This document shows, piece by piece, positions 9,228-18,563 of a stretch of 64,000 bases of DNA (the first letter of the stretch is position 1; each line of letters starts with the position of its first letter). The notes beneath the pieces were generated by a model, which saw nothing but the letters and a program-made list of their open reading frames with translations, had not been told where the DNA came from and searched no databases. Made by a program: the position numbers and the translations under genes. The DNA comes from Rhizobium aethiopicum (GTDB lineage: Bacteria > Pseudomonadota > Alphaproteobacteria > Rhizobiales > Rhizobiaceae), in assembly GCF_014197535.1 (NCBI RefSeq), contig NZ_JACIFV010000005.1:248001-312000 (forward strand), written 5' to 3'.

Positions 9228-10051
9228 GTGTCGGCAGAGCGGGCACCAGCCTCTGCGTCGACTGGATCGGCCTGCTCTTTGCCTGTCTGTTGACGCTGTT
9301 CATCGCGCTGCCGCTTCTCGTCGTGGGAACATGGGCCTTCACCGAGGTCTGGCGCTATCCCTCGGTAGTTCCGCAGCAATTCGGCCTGCGCTTTTGGGGC
9401 CAGACGCTGGCGCGGCCCGATGTCTGGAATGCTCTCCTCCTCAGCCTGCGATTGACGACGACGGTCACGCTTCTTTCTGCCATTATCTGCCTTCCCGCGG
9501 CTTATGCTTTTGCGCGCATGCGTTTTCCCGGCAGAAACATTCTCTTCCTCTCGTTCCTGGCGTCACATGCCTTTCCGAAATTCGGCCTGCTCGTCGCCAT
9601 CGCCGGCATCTTCCTGCAGCTCGGCCTGATCAGCACCTTCTGGGGCGTCGTGTTGATCCAGCTCGTCGGCACGCTGATGCTGATGATCTGGATTCCGGTC
9701 GCCGCCTTCCAGAATGTCGACCGGCGCATGGAAGAGGCGGCCCGTGACGCGGGGGCAACACCGCTGCGCGTCTTCTGGTCGATCACCCTGCCGCAGGCCG
9801 CGCCGACCATATCCGCCGCGCTGCTTCTGACCTTCGTCGGCACCTTTTACGAAACCGAAGGCGCCTGGCTGATCGGTGCGCCGGAGATCCGCACCATGCC
9901 GGTGCTGATGATCAGCTTCATCAACAATCAGATCGTCGTGCAATACGGCGCCGTGCTCTCCGTCATGCTATGGGTGCCGTCCTTCATCGCGCTGATGTTT
10001 GCGCGGCGCGTCGTCGGCACCGGCGCCTTTGCGAGAGGTTTTGGCGCGTAA
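9224..10051 (+). CDS. ABC transporter permease, spermidine/putrescine-like (second)
   Basis: 275-residue second permease, PotC-like, with six predicted helices and an EAA loop (EEAARDAGATPLRVFWSITLPQAAPT). Its ATG lies in an ATGA overlap with the preceding permease. It is followed after 35 bases by the ATPase gene of the same operon. Confidence 0.9.
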   Translation: MSVGRAGTSLCVDWIGLLFACLLTLFIALPLLVVGTWAFTEVWRYPSVVPQQFGLRFWGQTLARPDVWNALLLSLRLTTTVTLLSAIICLPAAYAFARMRFPGRNILFLSFLASHAFPKFGLLVAIAGIFLQLGLISTFWGVVLIQLVGTLMLMIWIPVAAFQNVDRRMEEAARDAGATPLRVFWSITLPQAAPTISAALLLTFVGTFYETEGAWLIGAPEIRTMPVLMISFINNQIVVQYGAVLSVMLWVPSFIALMFARRVVGTGAFARGFGA

Positions 10052-10086
10052 AGCGTCACGCACCCAATTCAGGGAAGGGTTTGAGA

Positions 10087-11166
10087 ATGGCACATCTGGC
10101 GATCGAGGGCGTTTCGAAGCTGTTCGGGACCACCTTTGCCGTTCGCGATTTTGCGCTCGAAGTGGGCGACGGCGAGCTCGTCTGCCTGCTCGGCCCGTCC
10201 GGTTCCGGCAAGTCGACTCTGTTGCGGATGATTGGCGGCTTCGAGCGACCGAGCAGTGGAACGATCCGCATCGATGCCAAGGATGTGACGAACCTGCCGC
10301 CCGAGCGGCGCCCGACCGGCATGGTGTTCCAGAGCCATGCGCTTTGGACGCATATGGATGTCTTCAACAACATCGCCTTCGGCCTGAAGCTGCGCCGCCT
10401 GCCGAAAGCGGAAATCCGTGAGCGGGTCGAAAACGCTTTGGCGCTGGTCGGCCTTGCCGATTACGGACGCCGGATGACGACGCAGCTATCGGGCGGACAG
10501 CAGCAGCGCGTCGCGCTCGCCCGCTCGCTGGTGCTCGAACCGAAGATACTGTTGCTCGACGAGCCTTTCGCCAGTCTCGACCAGCACCTGCGCGAAAGAT
10601 TGCGGGAGGAAGTGCGCGATATTCAGCAGCGCCTCGGCATCACCACGCTCTTCGTCACTCACGGCCAGGACGAGGCCCTGGCGCTTGCCGATCGCATCGT
10701 CATCATGCGTGACGGATGCACCGAACAGATCGCCCCGCCGAGCACCATCTACCGGCAGCCGCAGACGGCCTTCGTCGCCGGCTTCATCGGCTCGATGAAT
10801 TTCGTCGAGAGCCACATCAGAAACGGCGTCTGCGAGTATCCGCTCTTCCCGCTCACCGTCCCTGTCGAAGACGGGCCGGTGACGCTTGCCAGCCGCCCGG
10901 AAGCACTGGCGATCCGCCTCTCTGATCGGGCGAATGCGGCGACTGTCCACCGCACCGTCGATTTCGGCACCCACAAGATGGTCGATGTCGATCTTGCCGA
11001 CGGCACCCGTCTGAAGGCGATGGTGGCGCCGGACGATCGGATCCAGGCCGGAATGAAGGTCGAGCCCAGCTTCACGAGCTTTTTCGCCTTCCGCGATAAC
11101 GCCCTCGTGCATGAGTCGATGCCGTCAAAGAGCGATGCGGAGGCCGGTCGACTGCTGCCGGTCTGA
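10087..11166 (+). CDS. ABC transporter ATP-binding protein, PotA/FbpC-like
   Basis: 359-residue ATPase with an intact Walker A (GPSGSGKST), Q-loop (VFQSHALWTHM), signature (LSGGQQQRVALARSL), Walker B (ILLLDEPFASLD) and H-loop (FVTHGQDEA). A C-terminal TOBE-like region (from about residue 270) marks the PotA/FbpC/UgpC branch. The ATG at 10087 is the first codon that begins the conserved domain; the longer upstream reading frame overlaps the permease in another frame. It energises the 8337-10051 permease pair and ends 5 bases from the convergent phosphatase gene. Confidence 0.92.
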   Translation: MAHLAIEGVSKLFGTTFAVRDFALEVGDGELVCLLGPSGSGKSTLLRMIGGFERPSSGTIRIDAKDVTNLPPERRPTGMVFQSHALWTHMDVFNNIAFGLKLRRLPKAEIRERVENALALVGLADYGRRMTTQLSGGQQQRVALARSLVLEPKILLLDEPFASLDQHLRERLREEVRDIQQRLGITTLFVTHGQDEALALADRIVIMRDGCTEQIAPPSTIYRQPQTAFVAGFIGSMNFVESHIRNGVCEYPLFPLTVPVEDGPVTLASRPEALAIRLSDRANAATVHRTVDFGTHKMVDVDLADGTRLKAMVAPDDRIQAGMKVEPSFTSFFAFRDNALVHESMPSKSDAEAGRLLPV

Positions 11167-11171
11167 CGGCG

Positions 11172-12005
11172 TCACACCTGATTTGAGAAGCCTTCCTTGA
11201 GCCAGGGATGCAGCGCCTTGCTGGCGGCAAGGATATCGCCGCGCCCGTCCACTTCAGCGCCGGAAAACCGCGTGACGATGCCGCCGGCCTCTTCGACCAT
11301 CAGCGCCGAGGCGCCGAAATCATGGATCGAGAGGCCATCCTCGAAGAAGCCGTCCAGCCGGCCGCAGGCGACATAAGCTATCGACAGAGCCGCCGAGCCC
11401 AGGCGGCGCACGCCCGCCGTGTTGGCCATCAGGCGTTTGATGGCATCGAAATAGGTCTCTTCCGCAACCGCCTTCACCTGGCCTGGAATGGGCAGCCCGG
11501 CACCGATCAGGACGTTTTCGATGTCGCAGACATCGGCGCAACGGATGCGCTCGCCATTGAGATAGGCGCCGCCGCCGATCTCGGCGCTGAAGAGCTCGTC
11601 CTGCATGGCGTCATAAACGACTCCCGCCACCAGCCTGCCGCGTTCGGCAATCGCGATCGTCATGCCGAAGTGCGGCACGCCCCAGGCGTAGTTGGTCGTG
11701 CCGTCGATCGGGTCGATATAGATGATCGGCGTCTCCGGTCCGGCCGTGCGGTTGCCGACCGCCTCCTCGCCCTGGATGGCATAATCAGGGAAGGCCTTCG
11801 TCATCTCATCGACGATGATGCGCTCGACGGCGACATCGATCTCGGTCTGGTAATCGCGCGGCGCCTTGGCCAGCATTTCCCCGGATGTCCGCCGCCGCAG
11901 GGACGCCCGGGCCGTCTCGCCGGCCTTCAACACCGTTTCGGCAAGAATGACGAGGCGGGGCGACGCGTTCGGGGAAAGGCGAGCCGAAGTCGGGGAGGAT
12001 GCCAT
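11172..12005 (-). CDS. Inositol monophosphatase family protein
   Basis: 277-residue Mg2+-dependent phosphatase of the IMPase/SuhB superfamily. Metal sites visible are the GEE of IQGEEAVGN, the DPIDGTTNYAWG signature and the later Asp in SIHDFGASALMVEEAGG, where the usual Trp-Asp is His-Asp. Likely substrates are inositol phosphate or another sugar/polyol monophosphate. It lies 106 bases downstream of the CUT1 importer ATPase on the same strand, so it may be the last gene of that catabolic operon. A second paralogue sits at 20676-21485. Confidence 0.88.
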   Translation of the reverse strand: MASSPTSARLSPNASPRLVILAETVLKAGETARASLRRRTSGEMLAKAPRDYQTEIDVAVERIIVDEMTKAFPDYAIQGEEAVGNRTAGPETPIIYIDPIDGTTNYAWGVPHFGMTIAIAERGRLVAGVVYDAMQDELFSAEIGGGAYLNGERIRCADVCDIENVLIGAGLPIPGQVKAVAEETYFDAIKRLMANTAGVRRLGSAALSIAYVACGRLDGFFEDGLSIHDFGASALMVEEAGGIVTRFSGAEVDGRGDILAASKALHPWLKEGFSNQV

Positions 12006-12111
12006 GAAGAAAATCCGGATGCTGCAGAAATGAACGAAGCGAATCGTGCGGAGCCACTCCCTTCGCAGAGACCGATGATGGTTTTATGAAGCTGCCCACG
12101 CCTGACGGGTC

Positions 12112-13188
12112 TTATATCAGGCGTTCTGTCGATGCGTCAAAAAGATGGACCTGGGCCGGATCGACAGAAAGTCCGATCATCTCTCCTGGTCTGACCTTGT
12201 CGCGCCGCGTCTCGACGATCGTCAGTTCCGGCTGCGTCGCCGCGACGATGAAGGTCGAGGAGCCGGTCGATTCGACGAAGGCGATTGGCACGTCAAAGCT
12301 GCCGTGACCGAGCGCAACGACCTCGATATGTTCCGGCCGTATACCCGCGACAAGCTTGCGACCCGGCTCGACGACGCGGGTTATCGGAAGTCTCTGCTTC
12401 ACCGCGCCGAAATCCAGGATCAGGCTCTTTCCGTCTTCCCCGGCGATCGCGGGAATGAAATTCATCGCCGGCGAACCGATGAAGCCCGCGACGAAACGGT
12501 TTGTCGGCCGGTCGTAGAGATCAAGCGGCGCGCCCTGCTGTTCGATGATGCCGTCGCGCATCACTACCACATGATCGGCCATCGTCATCGCTTCGACCTG
12601 GTCATGCGTGACGTAAACGAAGGTAGCGCCTAGCCGGTCGTGCAGGGCGCGAATTTCCTTGCGCATCGAGACACGCAGCGCAGCATCAAGGTTGGAAAGC
12701 GGCTCGTCGAACAAGAAGGCCTGGGGGTTGCGGATAATGGCGCGGCCCATGGCGACGCGCTGCCGTTGGCCCCCGGAAAGCTGACGCGGATAACGGTCGA
12801 GCAGCCGGGAAAGACCAGTGATGGCAGCGACTTCCTCGGCTTTCTGTTTTGCCTCAGCCTTGGGGACGCGGTGCATCTTCAGCGAATAGGTCAGATTCTG
12901 TTCCACCGTCATATGCGGATAGAGGGCGTAACTCTGAAAAACCATGGCTATATCGCGTGCCCGCGGCGGCACGTCGTTCATCACCTTGCCGGCAATCTTC
13001 AGCGTGCCGCCGGTAATTTTTTCCAGCCCGGCAAGCGAACGGAGCAACGTGGACTTGCCGCATCCCGACGGACCGACCAGCGCCACGAACGTGCCCTTGG
13101 GAATTGAAAGGTTGACGTTCTTAAGCGCGTGAAAGGCGCCGTAGTGCTTCTCGACGCCCGAGAGCTCGATTTGGATGTCCTGGCTCAT
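12112..13188 (-). CDS. ABC transporter ATP-binding protein, UgpC/MalK type
   Basis: 358-residue CUT1-family ATPase with Walker A (GPSGCGKST), signature (LSGGQRQRVAMGRAI), Walker B (FLFDEPLSNLD) and H-loop (YVTHDQVEAMTM), followed by an OB/TOBE regulatory domain. The ATG at 13188 is preferred over the upstream TTG (13212) because AAGG lies eight bases ahead and the family begins here. It powers the permeases at 13250-15049; a small GGTCCC/GGGACC hairpin sits in the 61-base gap. Confidence 0.93.
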   Translation of the reverse strand: MSQDIQIELSGVEKHYGAFHALKNVNLSIPKGTFVALVGPSGCGKSTLLRSLAGLEKITGGTLKIAGKVMNDVPPRARDIAMVFQSYALYPHMTVEQNLTYSLKMHRVPKAEAKQKAEEVAAITGLSRLLDRYPRQLSGGQRQRVAMGRAIIRNPQAFLFDEPLSNLDAALRVSMRKEIRALHDRLGATFVYVTHDQVEAMTMADHVVVMRDGIIEQQGAPLDLYDRPTNRFVAGFIGSPAMNFIPAIAGEDGKSLILDFGAVKQRLPITRVVEPGRKLVAGIRPEHIEVVALGHGSFDVPIAFVESTGSSTFIVAATQPELTIVETRRDKVRPGEMIGLSVDPAQVHLFDASTERLI

Positions 13189-13249
13189 ACCGAAAACCTT
13201 GCTGGTCCCCAACCGGGACCGATGGGATGGTCAAGGGTGAAAAACGGCG

Positions 13250-14137
13250 TCACTTGACTGCTCCGGCGGCGATGCCGCGCGTTAGCGTGCGCTGGAAGAT
13301 CAAGAAGAAGATTACGGTCGGTATTATACCCAGGAAAGCCGCCGAGGCCTGCAGCACCGGGTCCGACATGTTCTGACCGCGGGTGAGGCCCATGGCGACC
13401 GAGACCGTCTGATTGTTGTTGGACACCAGCATGACGAGCGGGATCAAGAATTCGTTCCAAGTCCAGATGAAAAAAAAGGTTCCCAGGACCATGAGCGTCG
13501 GCCTCAGCATCGGGACGACTACGAACCACAGCGTTTTCCAATGGCTCGAGCCATCCATCTCCGCCGCTTCGAGGATCTCCTTGGGAAAGGTACTCAGCAC
13601 GGTCGAGAGCAGGTAAGTCCCGAAAGCGCTTTGCAGGACCGCGAAAATGATGATCACGGAAAGCTGCGTATCATAGAGGCCGCTAGCTTTCGCCATGTAG
13701 TAAAGCGGGTAAATGATGGACTCCTGCGGCACCATAATGCCGAGAAGAAAGACCACCAAAATCACGCGCGAACCCGGCACCTTGCCGACCCCAATCGCAT
13801 AGGCGTTGAACAGGCTTATCAGTACCCCCAACACCGATACAGCGAGACTGATCACCACGCTATTGAGCAGCTTGCGGCTGAAATCAGACACCGTCCAGAA
13901 TTTCTCGATCGCCGTGAGATCGATCGACCGAGGAATTGAAAGCGGTCCGCCGACTGCGTATTCGGCGCTCGCCTTGACGGCGTTGAGCAGAGCAAGGAAA
14001 AAGGGAAAGAGCGTAAAGGCGAGGAGCAGAATAAGGATGGCCAGCACCACCCACCGCATGGGATCGCGTCGGGCGCGATCGGCAGGTGCGGTCGCTTTTG
14101 CCTTGGTGGTGCCGTCGCTGAGAACTGAGTAAGCCAT
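13250..14137 (-). CDS. CUT1 ABC transporter permease, MalG-like
   Basis: 295-residue permease with six predicted helices, the first at residues about 29-52 after a charged cytoplasmic N-terminus. The EAA loop is EILEAAEMDGSSHWKTLWFVVVPML. MalG/UgpE-type carbohydrate importer subunit, partner of the product of 14141-15049, from which it is separated by three bases. Confidence 0.92.
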   Translation of the reverse strand: MAYSVLSDGTTKAKATAPADRARRDPMRWVVLAILILLLAFTLFPFFLALLNAVKASAEYAVGGPLSIPRSIDLTAIEKFWTVSDFSRKLLNSVVISLAVSVLGVLISLFNAYAIGVGKVPGSRVILVVFLLGIMVPQESIIYPLYYMAKASGLYDTQLSVIIIFAVLQSAFGTYLLSTVLSTFPKEILEAAEMDGSSHWKTLWFVVVPMLRPTLMVLGTFFFIWTWNEFLIPLVMLVSNNNQTVSVAMGLTRGQNMSDPVLQASAAFLGIIPTVIFFLIFQRTLTRGIAAGAVK

Positions 14138-14140
14138 GAT

Positions 14141-15049
14141 CTACTCCTTCGACTCCTGCTGGCTCTGGAAGCGTAGGAAAATCACAGCCAAAGCGATCGT
14201 CAGAGTCGTTTGAACGACCGCGATGGCTGCGGCATAGCCGACGCGTTGCGTTGTGAAGAAGTGGTAGTAAGTCAGATAGGATGGCACCAGAGTGGAGTTG
14301 TCGGGGCCGCCGGCGGTGATGACAAAGATTGGCGCAAAGACTTTAAGCGCTGCGATCAGCGTGGTCAGCACGACGACGAAAATCTCCGGCGCCAGAAGCG
14401 GAATGGTGATCGTCACCAGCCGGCTCCACCAGTTTGCCCCATCGAGCTCCGCAGCCTCGTAGAGAGAAGGGTCGATGCGTGAAAGACCGGCCATGAAAAC
14501 CACCAGACAATAGCCGACCTGTATCCAGACAATGACGAGCGAGACGGAAGTAAGCGCGTATGTCGCATCGCCGATCCAGTTCTGGGCGAGATTATCAAGG
14601 CCGATGGACTTTAGCGTGATGTTGATGACGCCGACGGGATTGAGAATCCAACCCCAGAGCACGCCCGCGACCGTTACGGGCAGAATCTGCGGTAAGTAAA
14701 AACCGGCCCTGAAGAAGCTCGAGACCCATTCCCCGAATTGGTCCCTGACGTAGTCGAACAGCAAAGCGGCCAGCACCAGGCCGATGCACACCGGTATCAC
14801 GGTCATCGAGACGATGAACAGCAGCGTGTGATACATCGATCCCCAGAATTGATCGTCCGTAAGCAGGCGATGATAGTTCTGCAGGCCGACCGGTCGCGGC
14901 GTACCAACGCCTTTCCATGCCGTGAAGCTCAGCCCGAGATTAGCAAGCTGCGGTATGAGCACGATGAGAATGAAGCCGATCGTTCCCGGGATGAGGTAGA
15001 GGCTATAGCTTCGTGAACCGTCGCTCGATCGCTGGCTGGATATGGCCAT
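14141..15049 (-). CDS. CUT1 ABC transporter permease, MalF-like
   Basis: 302-residue permease with six helices and the EAA loop SLYEAAELDGANWWSRLVTITIPLL. MalF/UgpA-type subunit. It is separated from the binding-protein gene by 66 bases containing a stem-loop (15076-15100). Confidence 0.92.
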   Translation of the reverse strand: MAISSQRSSDGSRSYSLYLIPGTIGFILIVLIPQLANLGLSFTAWKGVGTPRPVGLQNYHRLLTDDQFWGSMYHTLLFIVSMTVIPVCIGLVLAALLFDYVRDQFGEWVSSFFRAGFYLPQILPVTVAGVLWGWILNPVGVINITLKSIGLDNLAQNWIGDATYALTSVSLVIVWIQVGYCLVVFMAGLSRIDPSLYEAAELDGANWWSRLVTITIPLLAPEIFVVVLTTLIAALKVFAPIFVITAGGPDNSTLVPSYLTYYHFFTTQRVGYAAAIAVVQTTLTIALAVIFLRFQSQQESKE

Positions 15050-15075
15050 ATCATTCTTCCTTTAGCCTCCCAAAA

Positions 15076-15100
15076 TGGGCTGCGCCAAAGGCGCAACCCA
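15076..15100 (-). other. Stem-loop between binding protein and permease genes
   Basis: Inverted repeat TGGG-c-TGCGCC with loop AAA and GGCGCA-a-CCCA, in the gap after the binding-protein stop. There is no T-run. Such hairpins usually protect the upstream binding-protein message and lower permease expression; that role is inferred. Confidence 0.6.
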
Positions 15101-15115
15101 GCGTTCAACGTCGCG

Positions 15116-16378
15116 CTACTGATTTTCCTGCGCGTCGTCGTAAACCTGCTTGATCTGTTCGACGAACTGTTCCGCAGTCAGACTGCCCTGGAAGAGACCG
15201 GTGTCTTTCTGATTGAGCACGTCGTAGTAGCCGGGGACCGGCCAGTCAGGATAGAAGCCGAGGCCGTTTTTGTCAGAGATCTGCTTGAAAACCGCTGCGG
15301 CGTTCTTGCCGATAGGGTTGGTGATGGCGGAAAGATCAGCGGCGATCGGGACGCCGCCCGCATTGCCGAGTTCAGCTTGGTACTTCGGCGACAAGGTCAG
15401 GCTGATCCACTCGGCGGCGAGATCGGGATTCTTGCTACCCTTGGGAACGACCCAGAGATTGCCTGTCGAGCCGACAGAATATTTCGGCGTCGGAATCACG
15501 AACTGACCCCACTTGAAGTCTTTGATAGTCGACGCAAAGGTGCCGAGATTCCACGTGCCCGAGACGTACATTGGTGCCTTGCCGGACGTAAAGAGCAGAG
15601 CTGCATCCGGGTCCTTCATGCCCGTGGAGTCCTTGCTGATGTAGCCCTTGCTGACCCAGTCGACCAAGGTCTGCGCCGCATAGAGGTAAGGCGCGCCGTC
15701 GAGAGGCGCCTTCAAACCCTGATAATTCTGGATCCAAGCGTCATCGGCCTTGGTATAGGCGAGAGAGGCAAGCAAGTGCTGACCACTGGTGTCGATGGCG
15801 CCGAGCGCGAGAGGTGTGAGACCTTTCTGCTTGAAGGCTTCCAAGTCAGCGACCCACTCTTCAAGCGTCGTCGGCGGCTTGAGGCCTGCCTTTTCGAACA
15901 TGTCAATATTGTAGAAGCACGAAACATATTCGCCGAAGACAGAAACGCCCCAAACAGGGCCGGAGCCATAGATGCCCTTTTCGTCATAACGGCTCAGGAC
16001 AAAATCGCCTTCGTTAAGGATCTTGTCCCAGCCCTCCTTCTTCACGTAGGCATCCAGATTGGTCAGCAATCCCTGGCTTGCAACCAAGCCAGCGGTCGCA
16101 TTGCCCTTGTTGTACTCGAGCACGTCGGGGGCCTGATCCGAATTAAGGATCATGCCGCCTGAGGCCTGCAACTGCTGAAAGGTCTTCTGCTCGAAGCTGA
16201 CGTTGATATCAGGATGTTTCGCCTTGAACTCCTCGAGCGCCTTCTTCCAGACAATGCCCTGAGCCGTGGTCGGCTCCTCGAACCACCAGATCTTGAAAGT
16301 CTTCTGTTCGGCATGGCCGATCGATGTCATCAGCATCGCCGTGCCGAGTGCTAGCGCAAGTGTTGCAATTCTTTTCAT
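15116..16378 (-). CDS. CUT1 ABC transporter substrate-binding protein
   Basis: 420-residue periplasmic sugar-binding protein (family 1, MalE/UgpB-like). A Sec signal peptide (MKRIATLALALGTAMLM... SIGHAEQ) ends near residue 23. The mature protein starts KTFKIWWFEEPTT and contains PDVLEYNKGN and GTWNLGTF, typical of family 1. It is encoded between the isomerase gene and the permeases. The ligand is probably a sugar, polyol or derivative acted on by the neighbouring dehydrogenase and isomerase. Confidence 0.9.
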   Translation of the reverse strand: MKRIATLALALGTAMLMTSIGHAEQKTFKIWWFEEPTTAQGIVWKKALEEFKAKHPDINVSFEQKTFQQLQASGGMILNSDQAPDVLEYNKGNATAGLVASQGLLTNLDAYVKKEGWDKILNEGDFVLSRYDEKGIYGSGPVWGVSVFGEYVSCFYNIDMFEKAGLKPPTTLEEWVADLEAFKQKGLTPLALGAIDTSGQHLLASLAYTKADDAWIQNYQGLKAPLDGAPYLYAAQTLVDWVSKGYISKDSTGMKDPDAALLFTSGKAPMYVSGTWNLGTFASTIKDFKWGQFVIPTPKYSVGSTGNLWVVPKGSKNPDLAAEWISLTLSPKYQAELGNAGGVPIAADLSAITNPIGKNAAAVFKQISDKNGLGFYPDWPVPGYYDVLNQKDTGLFQGSLTAEQFVEQIKQVYDDAQENQ

Positions 16379-16483
16379 GCCTTCCTCCCAAAAAAGCGGC
16401 TGCGCCGCGAAAAGACCAGTTAGTCAGTCATGGCGCCCCGCCCCAGCCTCCCAGCCCGGCGGCGCTCCATTTTAGGCGGTTGA

Positions 16484-17383
16484 TCAGGGATCAACAATGA
16501 AATCTCCGCCCCGGCATTTCTTTAGATAGTTGAGCCCGTGAACCTGGCCAGTCATCTCAAGTTCGTCGCGATAGACCGGGTCGTGCCACCCCTCGATGTC
16601 GATCGAGCCCGACCAGCCGGCAAGGCGCAGCTCGGAAATGATGTCGGTCCAGTCGCTGTCGCCGAAGCCCGGCGTGCGCATGAAGACGAACTTTTCCTTG
16701 CCGAAGATGCCGTGTTCCTTGATGACCTCCCAGCGGATGGTCGCGTCCTTGCCGTGGACGTGGAAAAACTTGTGCGCCCATTTGCGGATCTGCGGCATGG
16801 GGTCGATCAGATAGACCATCTGATGGCAGGGTTCCCATTCCAGCCCAATATGGTCATCCGGCGTCTCGTTGAAGATCAATTCCCAGGCATCCGGGTTGTG
16901 AGCGATGTTCCAGTCGCCACTCGCCCAATTGCCATCCATGGCGCAGTTCTCGAAGGCGATCTTGACGCCTTTGTCGGCGGCGCGTTTGGCGAGTTCGCTC
17001 CAGATCTCTTTGTAGCGCGGCAGACTGTCGGTCAGCGGCTTGCCGCGAATGCGTCCGGTGAAGCCGGCGACGCAGGTGGCGCCGAAATGATGAGCGTTGT
17101 CGATGCAGTCCTTCCAGCCCTGCAACGTCTCCAGGTCGATCGCGTCCTCTTCCAGCGGGTTACCGAACATGCCGAGCGTCGAAATCGTGATGTCGCGGTC
17201 GCCGATCGCGTCGAGGCAGCGCTTGCCGAGCTCGGCGAGGTTCTGTCCCTTCGTCGTCTGCCAGAAGAACGGTTCGAAGCTCTCGAAGCCCAGCTCGGCA
17301 ATCTGGCCAATGCGTGTGGCGGCGTCGCCCTTGTTGCCGCTGACCATGGTGCCGATGCGAATGGATTTTGCAGGGTTGCTCAC
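16484..17383 (-). CDS. Sugar phosphate isomerase/epimerase, TIM barrel
   Basis: 299-residue AP-endonuclease-2-type TIM barrel (IolE/IolI/xylose isomerase-like). Candidate metal ligands are the Glu of IAFENCAM, the Glu/His pair in LEWEPCHQM, the His of FFHVHGKD and the Glu of IDIEGWHDP. The start is a GTG at 17383 preceded by AGGATGAAG; no nearby ATG fits. It is coupled to the oxidoreductase gene 11 bases upstream. It likely isomerises or dehydrates the keto product of that dehydrogenase, by analogy with inositol catabolism; the exact reaction is unknown. Confidence 0.85.
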   Translation of the reverse strand: MSNPAKSIRIGTMVSGNKGDAATRIGQIAELGFESFEPFFWQTTKGQNLAELGKRCLDAIGDRDITISTLGMFGNPLEEDAIDLETLQGWKDCIDNAHHFGATCVAGFTGRIRGKPLTDSLPRYKEIWSELAKRAADKGVKIAFENCAMDGNWASGDWNIAHNPDAWELIFNETPDDHIGLEWEPCHQMVYLIDPMPQIRKWAHKFFHVHGKDATIRWEVIKEHGIFGKEKFVFMRTPGFGDSDWTDIISELRLAGWSGSIDIEGWHDPVYRDELEMTGQVHGLNYLKKCRGGDFIVDP

Positions 17384-17394
17384 GTCACTTCATC

Positions 17395-18429
17395 CTATGC
17401 TGAAATTTCGATGCGCCGGCCTGTCTTGGCGCTTTCGATCGCGCCGAAGACCATCGCAAGGCTTCTGATATTGTCGGAATTGACGGTTTCGGGCTGATTG
17501 CCCGTGCGGATCGCGGCGATGAAATCGGCGATGACGCTGGCATGGCCGTGAGTTTCCTCGTCACGCTCCGGGCCGGGAACGTTTACGGAAACGAAGCCGC
17601 GCAACAGGCCGGGCTCTTGCCCGGCGACGGCGGCCTTGAAGCTCTCCTCACCGTCCCAGGTCAGCATTCCCTTTGAGCCGACGAGCCGCCACTGGCTCTC
17701 CCAGCTGGTGCGCTCGCCTTCGGCGCACCACGAACCGCGATAGGTGAAGACGATATCGTCGGAAAATTCGAAGATGGCGTTTGCCGACGCGCCGTGCCGG
17801 TACCAGGAACCCTTCGGGTTGCGCTCGACGCAATAAACGGCGACCGGCTTTTTATCCGCGACGTAGCGGGCGGCATCGAATGTGTGGATCGCCATGTCGA
17901 GAAGCAGCACATTTTCCATCTCCTCGCGAAAGCCGCCGAAATGCGGCGCGAGGAAGAAGTCGCAGTGAATGCCGGTGAGCTCGCCGATCGCACCGCTGTC
18001 GACAAAACGGCGCAGGCGCCTGACGCCCGATATGAAGCGTCGGTTCTGGATGACGGCATGGATACGGCCGGTCTCTGCGGCGAGATTGATCAGCGCAGCG
18101 CCTTCGGCCAGCGAGGCCGCCATCGGCTTTTCGCTCAGCACGTGGCATCCGGCCTTGAGCGCGGTCGAAACGACATCGTATCGGGCAGCTGGAATGACGA
18201 TGTCGAAGACGAGATCGGCCTTCGTGGCATCGATGACTTCGGACAGGTCAGAGCCGATGACAGCGTCTTCCAGACCGAACTCGGCCGCGAGCTTTTCCGC
18301 CGTCTCCCGGTTCAGGTCGACAAGGCCGACGATGGCGATGGACTCGGCGAGTTGAGGGTGGGACGCGATGGCGCGCAACCAACCCTTGGACATAGCTCCG
18401 CACCCGCACAGAATGGCACTGAATTTCAC
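17395..18429 (-). CDS. Gfo/Idh/MocA family oxidoreductase
   Basis: 344-residue NAD(P)-dependent dehydrogenase. An N-terminal Rossmann fold (ILCGCGAMSKGWLRAI) is followed by the SEKPMA motif with its conserved Lys and a C-terminal alpha/beta domain with LLDMAIHTFDAARY carrying the likely catalytic Asp/His. A GTG start at 18429 is chosen because GGAGG lies five bases upstream; the reading frame continues to 18474 but that extension would run into the operator. First gene of the minus-strand catabolic/transport operon facing the LacI regulator. Confidence 0.88.
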   Translation of the reverse strand: MKFSAILCGCGAMSKGWLRAIASHPQLAESIAIVGLVDLNRETAEKLAAEFGLEDAVIGSDLSEVIDATKADLVFDIVIPAARYDVVSTALKAGCHVLSEKPMAASLAEGAALINLAAETGRIHAVIQNRRFISGVRRLRRFVDSGAIGELTGIHCDFFLAPHFGGFREEMENVLLLDMAIHTFDAARYVADKKPVAVYCVERNPKGSWYRHGASANAIFEFSDDIVFTYRGSWCAEGERTSWESQWRLVGSKGMLTWDGEESFKAAVAGQEPGLLRGFVSVNVPGPERDEETHGHASVIADFIAAIRTGNQPETVNSDNIRSLAMVFGAIESAKTGRRIEISA

Positions 18430-18476
18430 GATTTCCTCCGAGGGAATGGCGCCCACTCTCCTGGTGACACGCATCC

Positions 18477-18512
18477 CGTAAACGTTTACGACTGTAGGCG
18501 GAAACGTTTTTG
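18477..18512. promoter_or_regulatory. LacI-type operator region in divergent promoter
   Basis: A perfect 14-bp palindrome CGTAAACGTTTACG (18477-18490) is followed by a second partial site GGAAACGTTTTT (18501-18512), both centred on the AACGTT core favoured by LacI/GalR proteins. They lie between the oxidoreductase and LacI genes and probably let the regulator control both directions. Confidence 0.7.
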
Positions 18513-18563
18513 GATGTCAATAGAGGCGAATGCGAAAATGCGGACCGGAGGAAAAGCTCAGCC

